Shown here piece by piece: positions 1 through 9,304 of a stretch of DNA of 64,000 nucleotides; positions within the stretch are counted from its first letter, which is position 1, and each line of letters begins with the position of its first letter. The stretch is taken from positions 1,426,001 to 1,490,000 of the forward strand of contig NZ_CP023344.1 of the NCBI RefSeq assembly GCF_002310495.1. Reading direction: 5' to 3'. The position numbers were made by a program, and so were the translations under genes. Source of the stretch: Nibricoccus aquaticus (GTDB lineage: Bacteria > Verrucomicrobiota > Verrucomicrobiia > Opitutales > Opitutaceae). The notes beneath the pieces were generated by a model, which saw only the letters and a program-made list of their open reading frames with translations, was not told where the DNA came from and made no database searches.

Positions 1-1
1 C

Positions 2-2047
2 CGCCAGCAGGCCGCCTTCATCGCCTTCCCTCTCCTCCTGATCGCCCTCGCCGTCGCCCTCTACGCCTGGTGGCACCAGCGCCAGCTCCGCACCCGTCTC
101 GCCCGCCAGTCCGCCGAACTCGCCGAAAGCCGCGCCCTCCTCGCCGAGGCCCAGGCCTTCGCCCACCTCGGCCACTGGCGCCGCACTTTCGGCCCTCCCG
201 ACACCGTCATGTGGTCCGATGAAACGTTCCGTATTCACGAACTCGATCCCGCCTCCGGCCCGCCAAAAACCTTCGACGAGCTCGCCGCCACCGCCCTCCC
301 CGCCGACTCCGCCCGCTGGCGCGCCTCCGTCGAACGCGCCATGCGCGAAAAATTCTCTTACCAGCTCGACCTCGCCATCGAGCCCCGCCCCGGCCTCCGC
401 AAATTCATCCATATCCGCGGCCGTTCCCAGACCGACTCCTCCGGCCGCGTCACCGCCGTCTTCGGCACCGTCCAGGATATCACCGCCCGCCGCGCCGCCG
501 AGCTCGCCCGCCAGGAATCCGAACAACTCCTTCGCGCCCTATACGACAACCTCCCCAACGCCCTCGGCGTCCTCGACCGCACGGCCACCGGCTGGGAACT
601 CGTCTCCCTCAACCCCGAAGCCGTCCGCCTCACCGGCCTCGCCGACCTGTCCACCATCGGCGAACCCGAAACCGCTTCCCTCTCCAAAGAAGCCTGGTGG
701 CGCGACCTCCTCGCCCGCGCCGACTCCGCCACCTCCCCCGTCCGCTTCCAGTTCCAACGCGACGACCTCCGCCGCGAATTCGCCGCCACCCTCGTTCCCC
801 TCCGCGCCCCCGACGGCCACCCCCGCTGCTGCTTCCTCATCGAGGACATCACCGACCGCAACATCCGCGACGCTGAGATCGCCCAGGGCCGCCGCCTCCG
901 CGCCATCGGCGAAATGGTCGGCGGCATCGCCCACGAATTTAACAACCTCCTCACCCCCATCCTCATCACCGCCGACGCCCTCGCCAGCGATCCCCGCTCC
1001 GATCCCGCCCACCAGGCTGAACACAAACTCATCGCCGACACCGCCCGCCGCGCCTCCGGCCTCACCCGCCGCCTCCTCACCTTCGAGCGTAAAGCCGACC
1101 GTAAGGCCGAACTCGTCAACCTTCACACCGTCGTCGAGGCCAACCTCGATCTCCTCCGCCACACCGCCGACCGCCGTATCCGCCTCTCCAACACTCTCGG
1201 CGCCGACCTCCCCGCCCTCCACCTCGACACCGGCGATCTCAACCAGATCGTCCTCAACCTCCTTCTCAACGCCCGCGACACCCTCGACGAGAAACTCACC
1301 CTCCCGTCCGCCCCCGGCTGGCAGCCCTCCATCACCCTCGACGCCGCCACCCTCCCCGCCTCCGCCACCACTCCCCAAGACGCCACTCACTCCACACCCG
1401 ACCACTGGCTCCGCCTCGCCGTCACCGACAACGGCCTCGGCATGTCCCCCGCCATCATCGAGCGCATCTTCGAGCCCTTCTACAGCACCAAACAAGTCGG
1501 CCGCGGCACAGGCCTCGGCCTCGCCACCGTCTGGCACCTCGTATCCGATCTGGGCGGACGCATCGAGGTCCAGTCCACCGAAGGCACCGGCACCACCTTC
1601 TTCGTCTACCTCCCGGTCCGCCCCGTCGCCCTCGCGCCCGCGGCCACGCCCCCCGAATCGCCCCGCCCCGACTCCGGCCTGCGCCTCCTCGTCGCCGAAG
1701 ACGAAGAACTCATCGCCAGCGTCCTCGGCACGCTCCTCAGGCGCGAACGCCACGAGGTCACCCTCGCCCCCAACGGCCGCCAGGCCTGGGAGATCTTTGA
1801 GCACAACCCCGCCGCCTTCGACGCCCTCCTCTTCGATCTCAACATGCCCGAGATGACCGGCCTCGAACTCACCCGCCGCGTCCGTGCCTCCGGCTACCGC
1901 GGCCCGCTCCTCATCATGAGCGGCCGCATCACCGAAGAAACCCGCCGCGAACTCACCACCCTCCAGGTCGATGCCATCGTGAACAAACCATTCACCCTCG
2001 ACTCTCTCCGCTCCGCCCTCGCCCTCGCCCTCGCCCGGCATGGGTAA
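2..2047 (+). CDS. Hybrid sensor histidine kinase, 5' end outside window
   Basis: The frame is open from the first bases of the window, so the N-terminus lies upstream. The visible part starts with a transmembrane helix (LLLIALAVALYAWW), then a short coiled segment, two PAS-like sensor segments, a dimerisation/phosphoacceptor domain with GGIAHEFNN (His codon at 932-934), and an HATPase domain with the N box (LNLLLNARD), DNGLGM and GTGLGLA. It ends with a C-terminal receiver whose likely phospho-Asp lies in LLFDLNMPEMTG (codon 1835-1837). The domain order makes it a membrane-anchored hybrid kinase that autophosphorylates on His and passes phosphate to its own receiver. No DNA-binding output domain is present, so an unseen partner regulator is needed. 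The stop is only 16 bp from the convergent fucosidase gene. The sensed ligand cannot be read from the sequence. Confidence 0.93.
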   Translation, partial: RQQAAFIAFPLLLIALAVALYAWWHQRQLRTRLARQSAELAESRALLAEAQAFAHLGHWRRTFGPPDTVMWSDETFRIHELDPASGPPKTFDELAATALPADSARWRASVERAMREKFSYQLDLAIEPRPGLRKFIHIRGRSQTDSSGRVTAVFGTVQDITARRAAELARQESEQLLRALYDNLPNALGVLDRTATGWELVSLNPEAVRLTGLADLSTIGEPETASLSKEAWWRDLLARADSATSPVRFQFQRDDLRREFAATLVPLRAPDGHPRCCFLIEDITDRNIRDAEIAQGRRLRAIGEMVGGIAHEFNNLLTPILITADALASDPRSDPAHQAEHKLIADTARRASGLTRRLLTFERKADRKAELVNLHTVVEANLDLLRHTADRRIRLSNTLGADLPALHLDTGDLNQIVLNLLLNARDTLDEKLTLPSAPGWQPSITLDAATLPASATTPQDATHSTPDHWLRLAVTDNGLGMSPAIIERIFEPFYSTKQVGRGTGLGLATVWHLVSDLGGRIEVQSTEGTGTTFFVYLPVRPVALAPAATPPESPRPDSGLRLLVAEDEELIASVLGTLLRRERHEVTLAPNGRQAWEIFEHNPAAFDALLFDLNMPEMTGLELTRRVRASGYRGPLLIMSGRITEETRRELTTLQVDAIVNKPFTLDSLRSALALALARHG

Positions 2048-2063
2048 GCCGGGCGCCCGTCCG

Positions 2064-3737
2064 TCACAGCGCCACCTTGAAAACGATCGCTGCCTCCGCC
2101 ACCGGCGTCCCCTCAACCGGCCCGATCACCAGCGCATCCTCACTCTGCTCCCACGTCACCGTCCCGCCCCCGCCGAGCAGCCGCACATCCGCCACGCCGC
2201 TCCCGCCCGCCGCCTTCCCAAGCGCCGCCAGCCGTAGTGGCTCCGTGGGCACGCCCATCACGATCACGTAAACCGTCCGCCCATCCTTGCTCGCGGTATA
2301 CCGCAAATCCGCCGCCGTGAACGGCTTTCCCTTCCCCTCATTAAATCCCTGCGCCGTCAGCTCCACGCCCACACTCGCCGGGCCTTCGCCAAAAACTTTC
2401 CACGGTCGCGTCGCATAGATCGCTTCGCCATTCACCGCCATCCACGCCGCGATCTCCTCCAGGATCGCCACTTCCTTCTCGTCGATCGCCCCATCGCCGC
2501 GCACCGGCACATTAAGCAGCAGATTGCCGTTCTTGCTCACGATATCCGCCAGCATGTGGATCACCGTCCGCGCCGACTTGTACCGGTCCTTCTCATAAAC
2601 GCTCCGGTTATAATGCCAGCCGCCCAGGCACGTGTCGGTCTGCCACGCATAAGGCAGCGTCGTCGCGGGAACTCCGCGCTCGATGTCCCACACCAGCGCC
2701 TTCCGCTGCTCGTCATTCAAAATTTTCCCGAAGATCACGCCCGCGTCTCCCGCCCCGCGTCGCGCATGCGTCGCGTTGTAGAAATGCGCCGCGATCTTCA
2801 GCCCCGCGTCCGACACCGGCCACAACGGCAGCGCCGTGTCGTCGAAGTACAGCAGATCCGGCTTCGCCTGATTGATGAGATCCACCGTGCGATCGTAGAA
2901 ATTCTGGCAATAAGCCAGATCCGTCCGCGTCACGCCGTTGTCCCAATGCCAGCGCCGGTGAATCGACTCCGCCGCCTCGAACCCCGGACTCGGCGCATGG
3001 GCTTGCGCGTAGAGCTCCTGCGGATCGAGCCCCTCCCACCACGTGCCTTTCCCGTCAGCCAGCGTGAGTTTTCCATCGTACGGCACGCCCGCCTTGTCCC
3101 CCGTCTTGTCCGCGCCCTGCGCGACTTCGTACCAGCTCCACGCATGCGCCGCGTGGACGCTCACGCCAAACGGCAGCCCTTGCGCCCGCGCCGCCGCCGC
3201 CCATCCCGCGATCAAATCTTTTTGCGGCCCCACGCGCACCGAGTTCCACGCGTGATGCCGGCTCGCCCACAGGTCGAGATTGTCGTGGTGATTCGCCATC
3301 GCGAAAAAATACCTCGCTCCCACGCGCTTGTAGAAAGCGACGAGCTTCTCCGGCTCCCACTTCTCCGCCTTCCACGCGTGGATCACATCCTTGAATCCAA
3401 ACACCGACGGATGCCCGTAACGCTCCACGTGAAACTTATTCTGCCGGTGCCCCTGCACATACATGAAACGCGCATACCAGTCGCCCGCCTCCGGGACGCA
3501 CTGCGGCCCCCAATGCGCCCACATCCCGAACTTCGCGTCGCGAAACCACTCCGGCACCTCATAACCCTCCAATGATTTCCACGTTGGCGCGAACGCCCCC
3601 GCCGCCACCGGCTCCACCCGCGTCGAAACAATGTGCTCCGGCGTCGCATCGCTCGACAGCGACTCCGCCTCCATCGGCACCGTCACCACCAACACAGACG
3701 CCAGCATCCAGGAAACGTGAGAATAGTTCGGGCTCAT
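2064..3737 (-). CDS. Alpha-L-fucosidase, GH29 family
   Basis: A 557-residue protein with a short hydrophobic N-terminus (WMLASVLVVTVPM) suggesting export. The GH29 catalytic barrel is recognisable from WFRDAKFGMWAHWGPQ, the YFFAMANHHDN segment and PDLLYFDDTALP, where the first Asp of FDD is the expected nucleophile. The C-terminal part (about 450-557) is a beta-sandwich as usual for the family. GH29 enzymes release alpha-L-fucose by a retaining mechanism; fucose occurs on xyloglucan and RG-I side chains, fitting the pectin-directed neighbours. It follows the GH43-like gene on the same strand with a hairpin in the 75-bp gap, so co-transcription is possible. Family call is firm; the exact linkage is not determined. 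Confidence 0.92.
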   Translation of the reverse strand: MSPNYSHVSWMLASVLVVTVPMEAESLSSDATPEHIVSTRVEPVAAGAFAPTWKSLEGYEVPEWFRDAKFGMWAHWGPQCVPEAGDWYARFMYVQGHRQNKFHVERYGHPSVFGFKDVIHAWKAEKWEPEKLVAFYKRVGARYFFAMANHHDNLDLWASRHHAWNSVRVGPQKDLIAGWAAAARAQGLPFGVSVHAAHAWSWYEVAQGADKTGDKAGVPYDGKLTLADGKGTWWEGLDPQELYAQAHAPSPGFEAAESIHRRWHWDNGVTRTDLAYCQNFYDRTVDLINQAKPDLLYFDDTALPLWPVSDAGLKIAAHFYNATHARRGAGDAGVIFGKILNDEQRKALVWDIERGVPATTLPYAWQTDTCLGGWHYNRSVYEKDRYKSARTVIHMLADIVSKNGNLLLNVPVRGDGAIDEKEVAILEEIAAWMAVNGEAIYATRPWKVFGEGPASVGVELTAQGFNEGKGKPFTAADLRYTASKDGRTVYVIVMGVPTEPLRLAALGKAAGGSGVADVRLLGGGGTVTWEQSEDALVIGPVEGTPVAEAAIVFKVAL

Positions 3738-3784
3738 AAATTCGTTTAGTTTTCTGCTATCGGTTTCATCCCTCCGAGGGTGGA

Positions 3785-3802
3785 CGCGTCATCCCTGACG
3801 CG
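3785..3802. repeat. REP-like hairpin CGCGTCA-TCCC-TGACGCG
   Basis: A perfect 7-bp inverted repeat with a 4-base loop lies between the GH43-like and fucosidase genes. It resembles two other short GC-rich palindromes in intergenic positions of this window (11619-11638 and 13495-13514), so it is read as a member of a REP-like family rather than a factor-independent terminator; there is no T tract on either strand. Confidence 0.5.
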
Positions 3803-3812
3803 CCGGTGCGAC

Positions 3813-4937
3813 TCACTTCCCCGCCGGATTCACCACCCGCTCCTCCGACGGCAGTTCCGCCACATCCGCCAGATCTCGGTCCAGCGCCGCGCCATCGAAC
3901 GGAATCACGATCACCTTGTTCCCATGTCGGTCGTTTCCCTTCTCCTCGTCCTTCGGCACATCGAGCACCGCCAGCGTCACCGCGACCACATGCCCGTTCT
4001 CGATCACGACCGCCGGCCGCTCCAGCTTGTCCCAACGATTCACCGTCCCATCCGTGTAGCGGACAAAATCCACGCGCGGATCGTACGCCACGCCACGCAA
4101 CGACCAGCCGCTGATCCCGTCCTTCGACGTCAGGTGATAAGCCCTGCGCTGGCTCCAGCTGTTCACGACGATGTGATAACGCCCGCCGCTAAACCAGATC
4201 ACCGGATCTTCGAGATCGCGCTGCTCCAGCCCCGGGATCTTCGGATAAATGCTCGGCCCCTGCGCCACGTACGGCCCGAGAATCCCGCTCTTGCTGATCA
4301 ACATCTGCCCCGAGCGCGGCACGATTTGAAAATCGCCGTCAGGCCGCAGCATCACCGAGTAGTTCGACGCGCGCTTACGCACATCACCCTCGGTCACGAT
4401 ATTCCCAAAATGTGTCCACGGCCCATCGAGCGAGTCCGAAACGAACACATCTCCCTGCCGCGTTTCGCTCACCACCACCGCATAGCGCCCGTCCGGTAGT
4501 TTAAGCGCGGTGACATTGTGCCCGCGCCCGTTCTGATTCCCCGGCCACATCGGCCCGCGATCCACATACGGTCCGAGCAGATGCTCGCTGATCGCACTGA
4601 CGCCAATCGAGTCCTTCCACCCGTGATGCCCACGCGGCTCATCCCAGCGACTCGCAAACAGCCGGTACTTCCCATCTGCGCCGCGAATGATCTGCCCATC
4701 CCAGTAACAATAACGATTCGCCCCGTCCTCGAGCCCGTTCCGCGTATCGCGCGGCAAAGTTCCCGGCGCTCCCCACGCCTCCGCCGTCAACGGCCCCTGC
4801 GCCGGTATCGGCAAAAAATAATCAATGAACGATTTGGTCTTGGCCGCCGCGCCCGACTCAGCCGCCGCAAGCGCGACTGAAGTCAGACCAGCACAAGAGA
4901 GCGCCAGCAACAGGACGGATTTCAGGCAGGTTTTCAT
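3813..4937 (-). CDS. Secreted glycoside hydrolase, GH43/GH117-like beta-propeller
   Basis: The start at 4937 is chosen because it gives a clean signal peptide (MKTCLKSVLLLALSCAGLTS, cleavage near AALA); the frame extends upstream to 4979 but without a signal-like start. The mature protein shows five-bladed propeller hydrolase features: YCYWDGQI near the N-terminus, GRGHNVTAL, VVVSETRQGD, and DLEDPVIWF. Such proteins act on arabinose- or galactose-type linkages, but the subfamily cannot be fixed by eye, and GH117-type activity remains an alternative. It lies upstream of the fucosidase on the same strand and downstream of the big hybrid kinase gene, consistent with a role in polysaccharide side-chain removal. 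Confidence 0.75.
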   Translation of the reverse strand: MKTCLKSVLLLALSCAGLTSVALAAAESGAAAKTKSFIDYFLPIPAQGPLTAEAWGAPGTLPRDTRNGLEDGANRYCYWDGQIIRGADGKYRLFASRWDEPRGHHGWKDSIGVSAISEHLLGPYVDRGPMWPGNQNGRGHNVTALKLPDGRYAVVVSETRQGDVFVSDSLDGPWTHFGNIVTEGDVRKRASNYSVMLRPDGDFQIVPRSGQMLISKSGILGPYVAQGPSIYPKIPGLEQRDLEDPVIWFSGGRYHIVVNSWSQRRAYHLTSKDGISGWSLRGVAYDPRVDFVRYTDGTVNRWDKLERPAVVIENGHVVAVTLAVLDVPKDEEKGNDRHGNKVIVIPFDGAALDRDLADVAELPSEERVVNPAGK

Positions 4938-5118
4938 AGGGGAAATATATCCGGGGGTTACCGCAGTCGGTTCATTCACGCGCAGCCGTCTGCTTGCTTC
5001 CTAGGAAACTCAAAAAGCTTAGAACCCGGACGGACTCGCGAGCTTTTCCAACTGTCCACCGATATGTCCGATGACCGCCGTGACCGGCACGTCTCGCCCG
5101 GCATTTACCCCACCGCCT

Positions 5119-8100
5119 TCACGCCGCGTCCGGAAAAAACTTCACCAGCATCGCCGCCAGCTCCGGCGGCCGCAGCGGCTTGGTCAGATAACCATCCATC
5201 CCCGCCGCCACGCATTGCTCCGAGTAGCCTTTCACCGCGTGCGCCGTCAGCGCCACAACCGGCACCCGCGCCCGGCGCTCCACCTCGATCTCGCGGATAT
5301 GCTGCGTCGCCTCCATCCCGTCCATACCCGGCATCTGCACATCCATCAGCACGATGTCGTATCGGCCATCCCGGTACTTCGAGACCGCCTCTTCGCCGTG
5401 CGAGGCCAGCTCGACCGCATGACCCATCTTCCGCAACAACGTCGATGCCACCACTTGGTTCACCGTATTATCCTCGGCCACGAGCACCCGCAGCGTCCGC
5501 CGAGCACTCGTTCTCGAAGTCTTTTCCGCCTCCACAGCCTCCGCCGGAGCGAGAAACAAATCCCGCAGACACTCGTCCAGCCGCGCGCTCGTGACCGGTT
5601 TTCTCAGTCCAAAATCCGCCCCGATCTCCGCGAGTGTCCGTGCATCCAGCGCATGATCCGTCGCCGTGAGTGCCACGACTCGCGCCGCACTCACCAGCGC
5701 CCGCGCCCGCCGCACTTCCGAAGCCGCGTCCACGCCCGGATGTGAAACATCGATGAACAACAAATCCACCGGCTCTCCCTGCGGTTCATCCGCCCCCACA
5801 GCCCCTATGCCGCGATGATTCAACTGTGCTGCGAGTTCGCTCCGCACCGTGCCCGCCGTTCCAGCCACGAGCGCCGTCCGTCCGCGCACCGCCTCCGGCA
5901 ACGCCCGCCCCGCCCGGCCAGTCACGATCCGCTCCAGCTTCAAACTGAAATAGAAACGACTCCCCTTCCCCGGCTCGCTCTCGACCGCGATCTGCGCGCC
6001 CATCAGCGCCACCAGCCTCCGGCAGATCGTGAGCCCCAGTCCCGTCCCGCCGAAGCGCCGCGACATCGAGCTGTCCGCTTGCTCGAACGGATCGAAAATC
6101 GCCGCCAGTCGGTTCTTCGGAATGCCGATCCCCGTGTCCTCCACACTTACGCGCACCACGCACTCGCGCCCATCGTCGGCGATCATCTCCGCCCGCAGCA
6201 CCACTTCGCCGCTCTCCGTGAACTTCAGCGCGTTCCCCAGCAGATTGATGATGACCTGCCGCAACCGCGACGCATCCCCGCGCAGCCGCCCGTGCAAGGC
6301 AGGATCGGATACGCACACCAGCTCCAGCCCCTTGCGCGCCGCCCGGATGGCCACCGTGTCCGCCGCTCCCTCCAGACACTCCACCAGATCAAACTCCACT
6401 GGATCGAGCGTCAGCTTGCCCGACTCGATCTTCGAAAAATCCAGGATGTCGTTGATCACCGTCATCAACGCCTCGCCCGATGCGATCACCGTCCGCAGAT
6501 AATCCGCCTGCTCCTTGTCCTTGGCCAGCCCCAGTGCCAGCTCCGTCATGCCGATCACCCCGTTCATTGGCGTGCGGATCTCATGACTCATGTTGGCGAC
6601 AAAATCGCTCTTCGCCCGGCTCGCCGCCTCCGCCACATCCTTGGCCTTCTCCGCCGCATCCTTCGCCTGCGAAAGATCCCGAGTACGCTCGTCCACCAGC
6701 CGCGCCAGCTCCGCATGGATCGCCCTCATCCGCCGCGTCCGCCAGATAAAGAACCCCGCGAAACCCGCGCATATTCCGGCACCCGTCAACGGCCAGAACC
6801 ACCACGTCTCCGTGAAGTGAGGCTCCAGATACACCTCGCACACCGCCGGCTCCAGACTCCACACGCCATCGTTGTTCGTCCCGATCACCTCAAAGCGCCG
6901 CGGCCCCGGCCCCAGCCCTCCATAAAACGCCTCACGCCGCCCGCCCGCATCCACCCACTCCTTGTCCACGCCCGAAAGCCGGTATTTGAACCGGTTCTCC
7001 GATGAATTCGTCAGGCTCAGCGCCGTGAAATGAAACGCCAGCTCTCCACGCCCCGCCGGGATCGCCTTCAACTCCTCGCCCCGCCGCTCGATCTTGTCCG
7101 CCACCACCCGCTCAATCACCACGCGCGGTGCCAGCGCGTTCGCGCGGATGCGCTCCGGATGGATGATCGCCACGCCCTTGCTCGTCGCGAACAGCAGATT
7201 CCCGTCGCCCGCCAACGCCACCGCATGCGACGACGCCGAATTCGGCGCCGGGCTCCGCATCCCGTCCTGCTCGTTATACAGTGTAAACTCCAGCGCCGCC
7301 TTCTTCCCCGCCGAAACCGCCTCGAACTCCGTCATCGGGATGCGCACCACCCCATTGCGATAACCCACCCAAAACGCCCCGCCGTGCTCGATCGCTGAAT
7401 ACGTGAGAATCCCCACCGACGTCGGCATCGTGAACGTCTCCACCCCGTCCCCGCGCACACGCTGGATCTGCAACCCGTCGCGAAACACCCACACCGTCCC
7501 GTCCGCCGCCTCCAGGATGCGCGTCACATTGTTCTTCGCCGGCGTCTCCTTGTGGAAACCCGTCCACTTGTCATCCGACGGATCGTACCAGCCGAGCCCA
7601 CCTGCCCAGCCGACCCACACCCGCCCGCGCCGGTCGATCATCATCGCCCCAGGCAGCGTCACCTCCGGCATCACCACCGTTTCGAAACGCCCGTCCTTCA
7701 AACGCTGCAATCCGTTCCGCGCGCTGAGCAACCACACATCTCCCTTCGCATCCGTCGCGATCGTCCTCACCCGTGTGTCTATCCCCTCGTCTTTTCCAAA
7801 ATGAGTAAATGCCCCGTCCTTCAACCGGCTCACCCCCTGCCCGTAGTACCCGATCCACAACGCCCCGTCCCGCCCTTCGTGCAGCGCGATCACACCTTCC
7901 TCTTTTAATCCATCCGCCTGGTGCAGCGTCCGCCCACTTCCATCCGTGAAATGCGTCAGCCCCCCGCCCCACGTTCCGGCCCACCACGAGCCGTCCCGCA
8001 TCGCCTCCACCGACAGCACCGAATTCGCCTCCAGCCCTTCCCGCCGCGTGTAGTTCATCACCTTCACATCCCCCAGCCGCACCAGCCCCGAATCCGTCCC

Positions 8101-9081
8101 GCACCACAAATTCCCTTCGCGATCCTCCGTGATCGCCAGCACATGGCTCAGCGTCTCCACCCCGCGCACCACCACCGGCTCCAGCTTTCCATTCGCATAA
8201 CGCAAAAGCCCGTTCGGCGTCCCGATCCATAGATTCCCATCCCGGTCGATCTGCAGACTGCGCACCGTGTTCACCGGCACTCCGCCCAGCGACGGCACCC
8301 GCCTAAACTTCTCACCGTCAAATCGATAAAGCCCCGACGGCGCCCCCAGCCACCAGCTCCCGTCTGCATTCTGCACCACCGCGCGCATCTCCCCGATCAC
8401 CGCCCCCGATCCCTGATACCTGAAGACCATCGCCTCCCCGTCTTTCACCATCATCGACGGCGTACCCATGACCACGATACCGTCTCCATTCCGCTCCGGC
8501 ACCACCATGTTGATGCTCGACAGCTTCACACCTTTCGGTGCCGCCACTTCCTCCAGCTTTCCTCCCCGATAACGAAAAATTTTGTTCGACGTGCTCAGCA
8601 CCAACCCGCGCTCACCATCGCGCGCGATCCACGTCACGTTCTGCCCTTCCAACGCCTTCAAACTCTCCGGCCGCATCCACTCGCCGCGCCGGTTCCACAC
8701 CACGCCATTCGGCGTCCCGATCCAAAGCATCCCGTCCACGTCTTCATACGTGCAATACGCCACCTCGTCCTCCGGCAGCAGCGGCACATTCGCGTGCGTG
8801 TACGCCGTGAACGTCACTCCATCGAAACGCGCCAGCCCGCCTCGCGCGCTCAACCACAAATACCCCTCCGCCGTCTGCGACACCGCCCGCACCGCCGCAT
8901 ACGGGATACCGTGGTGCGTCGTCCACTCGTCATAACGATAGTGCGAAGGCGCGCGCGACGGATCGAGCCCGCTCACCACGCCCACCGCGCCCAACAACAG
9001 TCCCAGGCCCGCCAGCAGACGGACCGACAGGGAAAAGCGATGGGGCAGACGCGGCGGCAACACCTGCCAGCATCGGCACAT
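5119..9081 (-). CDS. Hybrid two-component sensor with propeller/Y_Y_Y periplasmic domain and two receivers
   Basis: A 1320-residue membrane sensor. After an N-terminal hydrophobic segment comes a long region of two-component-regulator propeller repeats ([44 protein letters not shown] and similar). A Y_Y_Y domain follows ([16 protein letters not shown]), then a transmembrane helix ([20 protein letters not shown]) and coiled coil. The HisKA domain has [12 protein letters not shown] (His about residue 833), the HATPase has [10 protein letters not shown] and [13 protein letters not shown]. There are two receivers, the first divergent ([10 protein letters not shown]), the second canonical ([13 protein letters not shown]). 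It resembles the Bacteroidetes HTCS carbohydrate sensors but lacks their AraC output, so the output partner is not encoded here. It is transcribed divergently from the PL11 lyase, the likely reason for its location. Confidence 0.92.
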   Translation of the reverse strand: MCRCWQVLPPRLPHRFSLSVRLLAGLGLLLGAVGVVSGLDPSRAPSHYRYDEWTTHHGIPYAAVRAVSQTAEGYLWLSARGGLARFDGVTFTAYTHANVPLLPEDEVAYCTYEDVDGMLWIGTPNGVVWNRRGEWMRPESLKALEGQNVTWIARDGERGLVLSTSNKIFRYRGGKLEEVAAPKGVKLSSINMVVPERNGDGIVVMGTPSMMVKDGEAMVFRYQGSGAVIGEMRAVVQNADGSWWLGAPSGLYRFDGEKFRRVPSLGGVPVNTVRSLQIDRDGNLWIGTPNGLLRYANGKLEPVVVRGVETLSHVLAITEDREGNLWCGTDSGLVRLGDVKVMNYTRREGLEANSVLSVEAMRDGSWWAGTWGGGLTHFTDGSGRTLHQADGLKEEGVIALHEGRDGALWIGYYGQGVSRLKDGAFTHFGKDEGIDTRVRTIATDAKGDVWLLSARNGLQRLKDGRFETVVMPEVTLPGAMMIDRRGRVWVGWAGGLGWYDPSDDKWTGFHKETPAKNNVTRILEAADGTVWVFRDGLQIQRVRGDGVETFTMPTSVGILTYSAIEHGGAFWVGYRNGVVRIPMTEFEAVSAGKKAALEFTLYNEQDGMRSPAPNSASSHAVALAGDGNLLFATSKGVAIIHPERIRANALAPRVVIERVVADKIERRGEELKAIPAGRGELAFHFTALSLTNSSENRFKYRLSGVDKEWVDAGGRREAFYGGLGPGPRRFEVIGTNNDGVWSLEPAVCEVYLEPHFTETWWFWPLTGAGICAGFAGFFIWRTRRMRAIHAELARLVDERTRDLSQAKDAAEKAKDVAEAASRAKSDFVANMSHEIRTPMNGVIGMTELALGLAKDKEQADYLRTVIASGEALMTVINDILDFSKIESGKLTLDPVEFDLVECLEGAADTVAIRAARKGLELVCVSDPALHGRLRGDASRLRQVIINLLGNALKFTESGEVVLRAEMIADDGRECVVRVSVEDTGIGIPKNRLAAIFDPFEQADSSMSRRFGGTGLGLTICRRLVALMGAQIAVESEPGKGSRFYFSLKLERIVTGRAGRALPEAVRGRTALVAGTAGTVRSELAAQLNHRGIGAVGADEPQGEPVDLLFIDVSHPGVDAASEVRRARALVSAARVVALTATDHALDARTLAEIGADFGLRKPVTSARLDECLRDLFLAPAEAVEAEKTSRTSARRTLRVLVAEDNTVNQVVASTLLRKMGHAVELASHGEEAVSKYRDGRYDIVLMDVQMPGMDGMEATQHIREIEVERRARVPVVALTAHAVKGYSEQCVAAGMDGYLTKPLRPPELAAMLVKFFPDAA

Positions 9082-9304
9082 CCCAACCCGGAGTTTACCC
9101 CGTTTGACTGTATGAGAGCGCCTCCTTTGCCCGCCTCACCCATCGGGTATCGCCTGCCTCCGTCCGCCGCTTACCCCCCTTGAGCCGGACAAAACCACCC
9201 CGCATCGCCCGTCCTTTTGCGCACCTCCGCAGGCGTCTGCCCCGCTCACCCTCTTTCCGGCCATCCGGTCGGACCGTCAGTAACATCAGCAGTCACCCAA
9301 AAAC

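Noticed and set aside
219-2116. Long alternative frames on both strands of the first gene
   Set aside because: They consist of Pro/Ser/Ala-rich or Gly/Glu-rich sense caused by codon bias; the hybrid kinase motifs occupy one frame only.
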